From NCBI GenBank assembly GCA_005281725.1, contig SSBO01000003.1, positions 7,838,062-7,902,061 of the forward strand: a stretch of DNA of 64,000 nt, given 5' to 3'. How positions within the stretch are numbered: position 1 is the stretch's first letter; each line of letters begins with the position of its first letter. The notes beneath the pieces are model-generated. The model was given only the letters and a program-made list of their open reading frames with translations, made no database searches and was not told the origin of the DNA. The stretch is from Wuchereria bancrofti. Taxonomy: Eukaryota > Nematoda > Chromadorea > Rhabditida > Onchocercidae. Both the position numbers and the translations under genes were made by a program. This document shows positions 1 to 12,990 of this stretch, piece after piece.

Positions 1-3000
1 ATATTAATATAAAAAATTAATTAAATTATATTCGAAATATTCCTGTGTTTTTGCTTTTCATTCACACAAATTTTGTAATAAGAGTAAAATTATTGTCAAT
101 CTTTCCTTATTACTAATATATTATTTCAATTTCAAATCTAAAACTATGTATCTATTCGTTTGATCCATTGTATTACACAAATATATTTTGAAATCGTTTC
201 ATTGAAATCATTTAGTCCATTTAAATAAGCAGTTTGATTGGAATGATTTGGTCCATTTAATTAAACAAATGCACGATAACAAAATGACAACTCTATTTGA
301 AATTGTAAAATTTTCCTTGAAATTTCTTATTGCTTTTCTAAATAGTTTAAAGACAAATAAGAAGACATGAAATACAATTAGCCATATTTTGACATTCCTT
401 TTCAGTTTTGCCATTTCGTTTATTTCAATTTCATTTGGCATTAATTTATATAACAATCACAAATATTTCTTTTATGCTTAGAATGAACAAAAATTTTCAC
501 AATATTTTATTCAGATTTTCATCAAAAAAGACTTCAGCATTCATTTTCATTCTTTTACATTATTAGGTAAATACAAGTTAGCTTAATATTTACTTTTAGT
601 TTAATATTTAGTTTTAATCTTTTCCACTATATAATTAAACTTAAATTCATGAATAGTTAAATACACTGCACTGAAAAAAGAAAGAATAATTTAGCACTGC
701 TTCGGAAAATATTCAAATTGGAAAAAAAAGAAATTATTTCATTAAAAAAATGAAAAAGAAAAAAATTAGCTTTTTGTAGTTTTTTGAAAATTCAAATTCA
801 AGCATTAAATGACAAAAAAAGTATCAAAAAGAATTTTTTTTATATCATAAAATTTATCAGAAAAAAGAAAAAACGAACGGGAAAAAAACTATTTGTATTT
901 TATGCTGAAATTTTATTTTATCATATAACTATAAGCTAAAACTAATTTTGATGCTGAATTTTTCAAAAGTGCATAATGAAATATTTGTTTTATTAAAGCT
1001 TACTTAACAGAAATGATGAAAAAAATTTGATTATTAAGAAATGAAGATTACATACTTTTTTCAACAAGAACTGATTAATTAACGACTTTAAACTTTTTTT
1101 AAAAAAAGAGAGAATGCATAAATTCAAATAGCAAAATTTTCTACCTGCCTACTTATTAAATAACTTACTTACTTAATCAAACCATCTTACATTTTCTTAT
1201 TTCTCATTATCCATTTTCATATCCTCTTACGGTAAGAATTTATCTTTTATTTTATCTTGCTTACATTTTTTTTAAAATTTACTTTATCATTTATTATTTG
1301 CTTACAATTATAACAGTTCAAATAAAAATAAACCGATGATTACGGTTAACATTAGTAAATAATCATTAATTTTTCCGTTTCATTTTCAAATCATCCTTTT
1401 TCCTTAGTCTCATTTTTGAATCGTTTTCTCTTTTTTTTGAAGGTTAATTTTAAAACTATAAACCTATCAAAAATAAGACTATATAGTTTGAAATTATTTG
1501 AAATTTAAACATCTCTAATGTCAACTGTTGACGAATAGAATTTGTCGCTTTTACTAAAATAACCCAATTTTAGTTTTATGTCATTTATGGAGATTGTTGT
1601 CACTTTTTAGCATCCTTTAGCGCCAAACAAATCCTAACAAATGCTAATTTTCCTTAGCCACTTGTTTTCAAAAATCTCGATCAAACTTCCATATATATCC
1701 AATCTTTTTTCTTTCCTTTCACTACTTTTTAAACTATGTTTTTTCTTTCTTTCTAACTCAACAGAATTTGTATTTTGTTTTTTTTCCTCCTTCATTTTTC
1801 TTTGTTTTTGTTTTTGGACTTCATTTTTTTAAAAAAAGGAAGAAAAAAGACTGAAAAATAACTGAAATTGAAATAAAATATGCTATACAATTTCTTATAT
1901 CCATTTTCTTTCTCTTTTATTTCAATATTTAAAGTGAGAGTAAAAAAAAAAGAAGAAAATAATTATTTTCTTTCTCAAATAATCATAAATTTCATAATTA
2001 CTTTGCTTTACCTGTTTTACTGTTATTATTTAAATGCAAATTGAGGGAGAAAAAGAGAGAGGGAGAAAGAGAAAATGAAAAAGAGAGGAGAAAAAAAAAG
2101 GTGATATTTAGTATAAATTACAATTCAGTCATAAAGAAATGAGTAAGTAATATGTTGTATTTTGTCAATGATGCTTTTAAACTTAAACTAATTTGTAAAA
2201 GTTGTTTTGAAAATCATATCACAATTTAAGTGGTCGAAATATATTACCGATTAAATTTTTTGTTTACAGCAAATATTTCTATAAACAAAAATTTATTTCA
2301 TCATTTTTTAACATTTTTCTTTTTTAATTCTTTTTTTCTAAATAAACTGATATTTTTTCAGCTTCTTTTCATGCTTCTTATTTTGTTTTCATATTTCACA
2401 GATAACTGTTTCAGATTGTATAGATTAATAATTTTGATTTTAAAAAGAATGAATTGAAAAAATTAAGCAAACAAAACAAGACAGAATAAAAAATTACTTT
2501 ATAAATCATTTAAATTAATTTCTTTGCTTAATTAAAACTACGCATAATGGAAAAGCATTTTGTTATGGTGAAATTAATAAGAAAGAAATAAATAAATAAG
2601 AAATCATATATGATAGAAAGTATAGTTGTGAAAAAATGTGCAACAGATAACTTTGACATACATCGATTATTAATTAATATGTAAGATTCAGATAATCAAA
2701 ACTTTCATTATCAAACAACAAAATATCGTAATTAATTTCACACAGCAAATTAAACACTAATATCATGTAGTAATGAAAAAAAAATTGCACTTATTTAAAC
2801 TTTTGTTTTATTTTGTTATAGCATAAAATTTTTGAAATCTATAAAAAAAATTTTAAAAAAAATTCCATTTTTTTGTTGTTTCATTATATTGTATTTGTTT
2901 TCTTCTTTTTTCTCTTTCTTTCCCTCTCTCTCTCTCTCGTAAAAAGCAAAAAATAATGAAATTAACATTTTTGAAAATTAATATTTTATGAAAATTGTTT

Positions 3001-3555
3001 AAAGGTGCAAAATGTAATGAAAATTTTTCATAAGTTATTAAATAACACTGTAACATCAAAATGTACCAATATTTTTTTTATCCTATTAAAATAGGTCAAA
3101 AAAGTAATTTAATTTATGATTCCGTTTTAAAATCAATAATTTGCGCCATTTTCACAAAATTAAATTTAACCATAAATTCATTTTAAAAAATAAATCAAAT
3201 TTTTTGCTTCTTCTTTTTTGCCTAACTAAGTGCTAATGGATAATTTATGGGTTCAAAATAAAAATAAACAGCACTTTATAGCTGCCATAGAATTTTATCA
3301 ACAAATATTACTTAATCAAAGCAGTAAACTTAATTTCAATATATCATTTCAATATGTTAGCATGCTTTTCGGAACGCACTTATTTCACTTTCCGAATTAT
3401 AACAAAATAATTTGATTTTTTTTTTCAGATAATGGAAAATATTGTAAATGCAACAGATTAATTGATAAATTAAATTAAAAGATTGTAAGTAATTGTACTT
3501 TCAAAAATTTCATCAGCTATATAAATAAGCAATTATTGTTAGTCACAATAGCACG
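1..3555. other. AT-rich upstream region without a recognisable gene
   Basis: No coding exon could be supported here. The short open frames are translations of low-complexity T-rich and A-rich tracts. The region precedes the earliest candidate pde-4 exon, so it may hold 5' leader or promoter sequence of the long isoform, but no specific element was identified. A GA-rich stretch lies near 2041-2100 and a CT-rich stretch near 2905-2940. Confidence 0.5.
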
Positions 3556-3600
3556 ATGCGTTTTGTACGAGAAGATGAAAATACGAAAAAAGAATTAATG
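3556..3600 (+). CDS. pde-4: Candidate first coding exon of a long pde-4 isoform
   Basis: Reads MRFVREDENTKKELM from an ATG at 3556 and stops exactly at a GTTAAT donor at 3601, leaving phase 0. The next candidate exon at 4597 opens in phase 0, so the two join cleanly. The composition is mixed and low in runs, unlike the surrounding T-rich DNA. In the same frame a stop lies upstream at 3526. Assignment to pde-4 rests on strand, phase chain and the lack of another gene; no conserved domain is present. It could be a chance ORF or a separate small gene. Confidence 0.4.
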
Positions 3601-4596
3601 GTTAATTTTTTTTTTTTTTATAAATGATTTTATCAATAATCAATTTTTTTTACTTTTTAACAAAAAAATTTAAACAGTTCAATTCATTTCATCATCTTTT
3701 GTTACCTAGAAAGAGGTATTTTTTTGATGCATTATTAAAGATTGTGCAAATTAATAAATAGATAAAATAATGCGTATATAATATTTATACTTACATATTT
3801 ATTTCAACAAATAAATGTTAGAAATTAATTTTATTTTAATTAATAATGTATTTAATTTTTTCATATTTATTTAACCAAACATTTGTTCTTTTTTTGTTTA
3901 GAATTTTTTCTTTGAGAAAATTTTTTGGCATGAATTAGGCACTTTTTTTCACGTCCTTTTTGCTTCGATTTTAGTTCTTTCATAGCGAATAACAGTTTCA
4001 GAAAGTCAAAAGCCATTAGACATTTATTACAATCTAAAAAGCTTTAAGTGAATGCACTTATCCTTTTGATTTTAATAGCTGTCTTAAAAAAAAAAAAAAA
4101 AATTTTTTTTTGAGAAAAACAAAATTCTAATCTGTAAGTGATGTAAAATAATAACTTTTTTACGACAAATTTCTTTTTTCTTTTACAAAGTTTTGTAAAA
4201 ACATTGTTTAAAAAAGATGAAAGAAATTTTTTGGAGATATTTATAAAAATTTCATAATTTTAAATTTATTTTTACAAAAATTATTTAATCCCGTAAAAAA
4301 TTTTCCATTTTTCCATTTAAAAAAAAATTGGAAAAGTTAAACAGGAAAATATTGAAAAGTATACGAATAGCATACTTTTCAGATCAAAAGATGAAAAAAA
4401 AAACATTTAAATAAATAATATCAACATAAAAATTGTCCAATTTTTTCGTCTTATTTTATTTTATTTGTTGTCTATTGAAGTAAAATTGTTATTTTTACGA
4501 TCTTTTTTTTCTTTTTTTTAGCAGAAATAATCGCTTTTATTTATTTATTTTTTCTGTAGAAACCCATTGAGTATAAAATTAAATATTTAATTATAG

Positions 4597-4694
4597 GAAC
4601 GAAGTGAATTAAACAATCTTCTACAACAACGCCGAAAGCAATGGCGGCAGCGTAACTGGGCAAGTACAACACTTCCACCATGGCGTACAGGATG
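4597..4694 (+). CDS. pde-4: Candidate second coding exon of a long pde-4 isoform
   Basis: A GC-rich island follows an acceptor (TTATAG) and has a single open frame reading ERSELNNLLQQRRKQW... and ending ...LPPWRTGW. The basic, Gln/Trp-rich sequence looks like real coding DNA inside AT-rich DNA. The 3' end is ambiguous. A weak GTACAG donor at 4685 gives phase 1 and fits the exon at 15749. A GC donor (GCAAGC at 4695) gives phase 2 and fits the acceptor at 19745. A further GC donor (GCAAGT) lies at 4660. No domain is recognised; it would be an isoform-specific PDE4 N-terminus. Confidence 0.45.
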
Positions 4695-5529
4695 GCAAGC
4701 TTTTCTTATCCATTTTAAATTTAAATATTTCATTTTTTTTTCCTTTCAAACTTCTAATTATTTAAATTGTAATCATGGTGGTAAATGAGTTAGTTATTTA
4801 ATAAATTGAAAATATTGCAAAAAATTTTCAAACACGAAAAATGAAATATGTAAAAAGTAAGAATTGGTAATTTGATGATATAACAAATGACTAAAATGAT
4901 TGAAATTAATTTGTTAAATCATTAACACATTTTTTAATTTTATTTTCTGCAGCAAATGTCTTTTAAAAAGAAAAAAGAAGGAAATAATAAAATATAAATG
5001 ACTAGGTTAAAAGGTTGAAATTTTAATGAATTGATGTTAAGTGGAAATCTTAAATCTTTTACTACGTATTCTATTTTCTTTTTGAAATAACAACTAAATT
5101 GAGAGGAAGCAAGTTGCTGTTGTAATTAATGATTGATCACATGGTCTATTAATTCATGATATTTACCGCAGTTTGATTGATTATCCATCTATTATTACAG
5201 TTGGCGCTTAGAATATTTGCAAACGAAAAAATAAAAAATTTAAGCTTTTAACTTATTGTGTTCATTCAATTTCGCACCTATAATTTTTTAATATTAGGTA
5301 AACAAAATTATAGTATAGGCTTTGAATGGTATCTGTATATATCTTTTTTTCTTAATGAAATTAAAAATTTTGTCATAAGTACAAAGATAATTTATGCATA
5401 TATTGGTGATAATTGTTTTGCGTGAACTTCTGCAAAAATATGTAAATATAGATAAAGTTGCAATAAGTATGAAACTATATGAAATTGATCTATCAGAAGA
5501 TTACTTTTTTGTAAATTCGATTTAATTTC

Positions 5530-5845
5530 ATTAAATGTTTCGAAAAGTATTTCCTCAAAAAATTTCCGCAAATTCTATTAAGAAAAAACAATTTCTTTAA
5601 ACTTTTTATTTATTTATTTTATTTTTTTTTTGTGCTTTTATTAAGGAAATAAAGGACATTGATAACGAAAGGATGCATNNNNNNNNNNNNNNNNNNATTA
5701 AATGTTTCGAAAAGTATTTCCTCAAAAAATTTCCGCAAATTCTATTAAGAAAAAACAATTTCTTTAAACTTTTTATTTATTTATTTTATTTTTTTTTTGT
5801 GCTTTTATTAAGGAAATAAAGGACATTGATAACGAAAGGATGCAT
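5530..5845. repeat. 149-bp exact direct duplication flanking an 18-N gap
   Basis: Bases 5530-5678 are repeated identically at 5697-5845, with the N run at 5679-5696 between them. Perfect identity of both gap edges is the signature of two contigs that overlap but were scaffolded with a minimal gap rather than merged. It lies in non-coding DNA, in the proposed long 5' intron of pde-4. Confidence 0.9.
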
Positions 5846-6886
5846 GTTATATAAACATTTTGTGCTTTTAAAATGATCAATAATTGAATTAGAGTTTTAA
5901 GCAAGGCTTTAAGAAAATTTTTTTTTTTTTCAAATTGTTTGAATAAGATTTGAAAAAAGGTAATTCATTGACATACAATGCAATCAAAAAAGAAAAAAGA
6001 ACTGGAACAATAAAAAAAGGTTAATTTTCAAAAAAATTTAGTGGAAATTTAAATATTAATGTAAAGAAAATGCACTTAATTGAAGCATGCATTGTTTGAT
6101 AATATATGCAAATAATATAAATTTTACACTCGTTTTTTTGTTTTTTTGCAAAATATTAATTAAAGCAAAAGAAAATAGAAAAAAAAGTAATTAAAACAAA
6201 AACTAAAATGAAATAAGAAACAGCAATGGAATCGATTTGTAAAATTGAATTAATGCTAACAATCATTGCAATCAAAAAAAAATCAATATTACTGATTAAT
6301 TATCACTGTCACTAATTAATATCTCTTATTCACTTCAGCTTCGTATAAATATACAATAAAAATTTCACTATTTAATTTTTTTTAAATTATAAGTATGAAG
6401 CTTTTTTGATTTATAATCAACTAATACATACCACATTTTTTGTACTATAACACTTTAGCATTTGTTAAATTAACAATTGATGGATTACATTTGTTATAGA
6501 TTAGAGTGAAATTTAAAAAAGAAAAGAACATTTTTTCTTTTTTTTACACTTTAGTATTTCTATGTTCGTATATTAACTCTTCCTCATTTTAAATTTTATT
6601 ATGTTAACAATTTCTTCTTGAGTTTTTGTTGAAATTGTTGAAGGAATGCCATAGCAATTCAATATTTATGTATTTCTATTTATTTATTTATTAATTTGTT
6701 CATTTTTTCCTTTCATTTTTTGAAGATTTAAAAATTGACATTTGGTATGCATATGGTATATGATGTTCGAGTGAATAATAAAGTATGCGAGAAATGCCTA
6801 TAATTTCTTTTTTCTTTAATACATTATTAAATGAAGTAGATAATAAGTTATGCCCTCCCTTCAACAAACCTTTTATGAATTTTGAA

Positions 6887-7379
6887 ATAAAACCTATCAT
6901 TTTTAACATCTTTTGTTAAAATCTTTTGTTAGCAACAAATTTACTATTATTCTTTTCACTACACTTATTATCATTATCATTGATTATTACTATTTATTAT
7001 TCATTATTATTATCATTATTGGTATGATTATCATTTATCATTATTAATTGTTGTTATTAATTATTATCATTAATTATTATCATTATTCACATTTGCTAAC
7101 AATATTATTATTTACATTATTTTTATTCGTTAATAGTTTTATCGTTATTGTTCTTAAAACCTTTTGATTTAATCAACTTATTATTACCCTTCTAAAAGTT
7201 TATTATTAATTTACATTATCCTTCTATTATTATCTCTCTAAATTTATCATGACTACAATTATTAATAGAGCTTTTATAAATTTATAATAAAACCTATCAT
7301 TTTTAACATCTTTTGTTAAAATCTTTTGTTAGCAACAAATTTACTATTATTCTTTTCACTACACTTATTATCATTATCA
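6887..7379. repeat. 93-bp direct repeat with ATT/ATC-rich spacer
   Basis: Bases 6887-6979 recur without visible change at 7287-7379, an offset of exactly 400. The spacer is degenerate ATT, ATC and TTA triplets. It may be a genuine recent local duplication or an assembly artefact of the low-complexity tract. No gene is affected. Confidence 0.85.
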
Positions 7380-9659
7380 CTATTTTTATTGTTAGCTACA
7401 TCTATATCATTATTATTTTCACCATTAATTATCGGTCGTCTTATTGCTAACACGTCGTTTTGCAAATATTTTAGAATTAATTATCAGAATTATTATTTTT
7501 ACTACCATTACTATTGCATTTTATTGAAAGAAGAATGAAGAGAAAGGTATAACTTTATTAATTTATCATTTTTTAGTCAATGTTCAGCTATAGAAGAAGA
7601 AATAAGTTCTGATATATAAGACGAATAAGACGGAAAAGAATAAGACGGAAAAAGAAGGAAAAAAAAATTAATTTAAAATATAGGGTGGGTTCTGTCATAA
7701 GGAATAATATGACAATAAAATTTCCTTTTATTTTTTGTTTAATCCAAAAAATCTTCTTCAGCTTTTTTGCCTTCTATTTTATTCTTAATATATACGAGAA
7801 TATATTATCTTCTCATCATTTAATCTTAAAATTAAGAAATAAACAATATAAATTAGCAAAACTTTGATCTGAAAAAATAAAAAACTAAATTACAAAAATG
7901 ATATCACCGTTACTATCGCTATGATAATCATCATCTTTTTCTTCACTATACTGCTTATTATTATTATCACTATATTATTTTTCTATATATCATTATCAAA
8001 TATTCTTCTAAAACATTGATTATTCAATAGGAATAAATAGCATGTTGGTTTATCAAAATCTCAAAAATCATTTCATTAATCATTGCAACTGTTTAATGTT
8101 TTAAACAAAATTAATAGCTTTAATCTTTCATTCTTATTTCATTTTATATAAAATATTTCACTTCAAATTATCCCAAAATAAGTTATTCAATAAATTCGAA
8201 TTACCAATTCTCAATTTAATACTTCGACTTAAATTATTTATTCACTTATTAACTGAGAAGATAATGAATCCTTCAAAGGTGAGTAACAATAGATCAATTT
8301 GATTAATGCTTTTGATTACCACAATTTTTCTTTTCAGTAGCAAAATTCAATAAATTCAAATGGAAATCAAAATCTTCCAATTAAATACAGCAATTGCTTT
8401 GCCAAAAGTAATGAGTAAAATATAGCGAAAATTTCAAGGAATAATTCCAATTAAATATCAATATTAGTACGATAAAGAATCAAAAATAATTGGTCATTTT
8501 TTCTCTAATAATTTTTAATAATTATTCAGTTGCATCAAAAAATATTGATTATGTATTATATTTGATATATATGTAAAAGAAAAAAGAAATTCGACTCTCA
8601 TTTAAAGGATAAATGAATGATTAAAGAAGTACTGGTTTAAAGAAAATAATAGAAAATGAGCCAAGTATGAAAGATTTCCAAATATCAAAATAAGCAAATA
8701 TCAGCTAAATTTATATCGATCCGTAAATGTGTATTGAACAATTTCCTTATAATATTTTATTTTTGTAATACATTGTTCATAATCAACAAATCTTATTAAA
8801 TTGAGCCAAAAATTTTTGCAGTTCTTAATACGAATTTCATTTTCTCTTTTTTTCCTTTTTTTAGTCATTGCGAAAAAAAAAGGAAAAGGAAAAGGGAAGA
8901 AAGCATTAAATACGAAATGAAATATTTTTTTTTTTTTTTGAACGAAAAAGGAAACAAAAAAAAAAAATTTCGTATCGATCAAAACATAAATTAAAAGAAT
9001 TCACCAAAGCAAATAGAAAAAAAAGGAAGGAAAAAAAGAGAAAATTTTTGAAAGACTTAGCAAAATTTTCAAATACGAATAGTTATTCTAAGAAGGCTTT
9101 ATTTTTATTTTATTTTTTTTTTTCCTTTCTTTTTTTATTTTTTGTTTCTCCTTTTGCTAACAATTTTTGCTGCTTCACATCGAACAATTCCCAAGTGCTT
9201 TTTAAGTTCTCCATTAAATTCATTCCCTTTGACTATTTCTGTTTCGATCATAATGAAGTTGTGAAGTTTTATTTCCTTTCCTCATTTTTTTTTCCACTTC
9301 ACTCCCTTTATAATAATTGAAATGAAATAATTAAGGTGAGAATTTGCTAATATACGAAACTTTCTTTGCTTTATGTTAATAATATATGGTACATTTCAAA
9401 ACAACTTTTACCCTTATCAATAAAAAGGAAATGAAAAAAGTTGGGGATAAACAAATAATTGCTAAAATAGGAAATTGATAAATTGCTGATATGAAGACAA
9501 TAATTAGGATGAAGAATGCCTATGATAAATAAATATAATATCAAAAATTAATAGTTGGAATGTGGAACTAGAATTTTTTTTTTTTTTGATTCATAGGGAA
9601 ATACATCCATTTTTATCTTTTTACAACAACCATTACTAACTAATACTCTTATTTTGTAA

Positions 9660-9980
9660 TAGTAGTTGCTAAAATAACAATAAGAATAAGAATAGTAACA
9701 ATAATAAGTAATAATGATAATAACAATAATAATAATAACAGCAACAGCAACAACAACAACAACAACAACAGTAATAATAACAGTGATAATATAAAAAAAG
9801 CAACAAAATGAACAGCATTGTTTATCACTATTATCTACTAGTAGTAGTAGTAGTAGATATTATTACATTGAGATAGCATGATAACAATAAAAACAGCAAT
9901 AATAATAACAACAATAGTAATTTCAACAATAACAACAATAGTAATTTCAACAATGAAAATATATTTGGCAAACAAAATCA
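9660..9980. repeat. Degenerate trinucleotide tract (AAT, AAC, CAG, TAG units)
   Basis: Successive blocks of AAT and AAC units, a run of CAG and CAA units near 9738-9775, and six or seven TAG units near 9837-9857. Similar tracts recur elsewhere in the pde-4 introns. They yield spurious open frames such as poly-Ile/Thr. Confidence 0.85.
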
Positions 9981-10930
9981 ACAATGCAACTTATTATAAT
10001 TGTTTGATAAGCAACAATAACAAAACCATTTTGTTACACAATAGCAATATTAAACCAAACAAACAAAACAAAACAAAAAAAACATAACAAGCAAAAAAAA
10101 TAATCAATAAAAAAGAAAAATAGGATGAAAAAGGGAAAAGAAAATGAAAAAGTAACAGGATACCAATGAAATGTGAGGAAGTTGTTAATGTATCCAACCC
10201 ATCACAAAGGGTTTTTAATTTATATTCAAGCAAACGAGGGACAACAGCAATTGCCACTCTATCACATTTTCACTTTTTATATTTTATTTAAGGTATAATT
10301 TCATTGATATTTTTGAGGTATCATTTTAAACATTCAATTAAAAATATCAAGAATGATCTTTTTTTTCTCCAGCTTTCTTCCTCTTTCTCCCTCTTTCCCT
10401 TCTTTTTTCCCTTTCATTTGCTTTTTTTTCTATAATAATAATAACAATAATGTAATATTTGAATTTCTTTTTCTTTGGAACAATTTTTTTTTTCTTTGTT
10501 TCTATTTTTTTTATATTGTCGCTGCAAAGTTTTTTGATTTTGTTTTGTTTTTTTTTTCATATTTGCTTGGTATTTCTTTAACTTTTTTTTAGTGTATAGA
10601 AAGAGAAAAAAAAAATTGGACATTTCTACTATTTCACAGTACTATTAATTGGCTATATTGATGGCATTTGGGAACAATTTACTATATTATTTCGAATTAT
10701 TTATGCTGTTAGTAATTTATGCTAATTGCTGCTATTCCGGTAGAAAATTGACGATGAATGTGAATATCTTCTGGAATTTTTCACTTTAGGATTCTTTTTT
10801 CTCATTCGAGTCTTTTTTCACTCTGAAAGCTATTATTTATTTGGCATATTTTAATATTTTAAACTGCTCATCTACTACAAAAGAAAAAAACAAGTAAATA
10901 AATAAGTAAACAAGCAATACAAATATTTGA

Positions 10931-10977
10931 ATGATGAGACGACGACATACGGTATGGTTTGGACCCGAATGTCGAAG
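10931..10977 (+). CDS. pde-4: Alternative first coding exon of pde-4 (RRHTVWF N-terminus)
   Basis: Starts with ATG ATG and reads MMRRRHTVWFGPECR before a good donor (AAG then GTATGC at 10978), leaving phase 2. A pyrimidine-rich acceptor ending TTTCTCAG lies inside the 19665 exon. It opens a new exon start at 19745 whose first base completes the codon, giving ...CR-R-PNSTDF... The RRxxW-F pattern resembles the RRHSW-CFD stretch found at the isoform-specific N-termini of PDE4 proteins in other animals, which is the main functional support. It would use its own promoter inside the gene, as PDE4 isoforms do in mammals. Confidence 0.55.
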
Positions 10978-12765
10978 GTATGCTGTCTTATTGTTATTTT
11001 TTCTTTTGTTTTGTTTTGTTTATTAAAAGAATGCCCATTTTTTAGAAAGAAAAAAAAGGAAATGAACTATTGTAAAATGTTTAAAGTTGTAATATTTTGT
11101 TGTGATGCAAAATAATATTTTTATTGATTTTTGTTTGATAATTTTATAAATTATTTCATTTGAAAAAAGGCAAAAAAATTGAGTAATTTCGTGCATTAAT
11201 ATGAAAATTTTATCCTTGATTTTGTCAAATCTGATTTTTGTTTCTTTTCATTGAAAACAAAAATTATACTAAAAACTAATAATATTGGAATATGAATTGA
11301 AATGGAAAATATATCAATTAGTATACTCTTAATTTACACTTATTTAACTCAAAAATTAATTTCTTTCTAAACTATTATCCTAAAAAAAAAAAAAATGAAA
11401 AAACAGAAAGCAATAATCACTAATAAAAAATTCCTTTTTGTTTGAATTTTTCATTCAAAACAAATTATAACATCATAAATATTATTACTAATATATTGCT
11501 AATCACTTCCATTTGTAATCTTATTTTAGCAAGAAAAATTGCATGCAGTTATTGACGAATAACTTACAGTCAATAATATTTACCACTTTTATTTAATTTT
11601 TACTCTATTAATTAGCATTAACTTAGCATAATGAGTCAATGAATAAAAATGAATAAATAGGATTTTACTAATATTAGCAAGAAGTTATAACGATTTTGAG
11701 ATTTTATAAATTTGTTACGCTTGAACTGAATATGATAAGCATTGCTTCCATGAAATTCCTCTTTTTTCTTTTTCTTTTTTTCTTTTTAAATTCAATTCCT
11801 CGAGCATTTAATGCCATTATTCTGACCAATTAAGCTGAATGGATGATGGCTTATTTTGCTAAGCATACTTTCCATTCTAACAATTCGAAATGCTTACATG
11901 TTAAATCATTTGAAATAGAGCTGATACGACAAATAAAGTAGAAAATGAAATTTTAAATAAAAATTTGCCAATAATTTGCAACCACAAATAATATTGCTTG
12001 CATTGATAATACAAACTATTACTATGTCTTTGTTCCCTTCCTTTTATCAAAAATTATTTATCATTTCTGTTTTGTTTCTTATCTTGTATACATTTCCAAA
12101 TGTGAATAAAAACAATTTAAATTATATTTCTTTGATACGTCATTCCTAAATTACGTATAGCTATTATTGTTAATATACTAATAATCATCGTTTGTTGATG
12201 ATATTTCATTAAATACAATTTGTAATTGTTTTTGATTTAAAAAAAAGAAAATTTATTATTCGCATAACAAATTTTTTTGTAATTTATAAAAAAAAAATCA
12301 ATTAATTCTTCTTTTTTCTCTATGTCAATTTGCTAATAAACAGAAAATTAGTGAATATCATCTTTAGCATTTAAAATTTTTGTATTATGTCTTCATCTAT
12401 TTTTCTTTCATTCAAACAACTTCTACAATATACTTCATTGGTCAAGTTTTAAAGTTGGTTGAAAAAAGGCCATCAATATTTCCAAAATTTAAAAATGGCT
12501 AGAAAGTTATTAGTCAACAAGAGATTGAAAAACTTATTACTTAAAAAAACATACATTTGTACAGCTTTATCCTGCAATGTTAAGAACTAAGTTCGATCTT
12601 ATAGTTTCTGTTTGATATGAATATATATGAACTGAAATGTTATCAATTTAAGAGTACTAACTTTATTGAAAAATTTCAACTACGCTTTTCTGTTTGTGTT
12701 GGTTTCATTTTGTTATTTTTGATTATTCCCACAAGTTTAATGGATAAAATTTAAGGAAACAAATA

Positions 12766-12990
12766 TTAGCAATAATAATAATACCATAGCATCATTATTA
12801 TTAGAAGAATAACATTAGTAGTAGTAGTAGTAATAGAATAATAATAACAATCAGTAATGATAATTAATATAATTAATGATAACAACAATAATTAGCAATA
12901 ATTATTGTCGTCAATAATAACAATAATAACAGTAATAATAATAATGATAAAAGTTAACAATAATAACAGCAATGATAGTGATAATAATAC
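12766..12990. repeat. Degenerate AAT/ATA/GTA triplet tract
   Basis: Mixed AAT, ATA, TAG and AAC triplets, including four or five TAG units near 12815. Intronic low-complexity DNA with no coding support. Confidence 0.8.

Noticed and set aside
10166..10290. Island open on both strands (plus strand reads MKCEEVVNVSNPSQRVFNLY, minus strand RVAIAVVPRLLEYK)
   Set aside because: Composition is coding-like, but no donor lies in frame before the stop (the only good donor, at 10293, follows a TAA) and neither strand shows a known motif.
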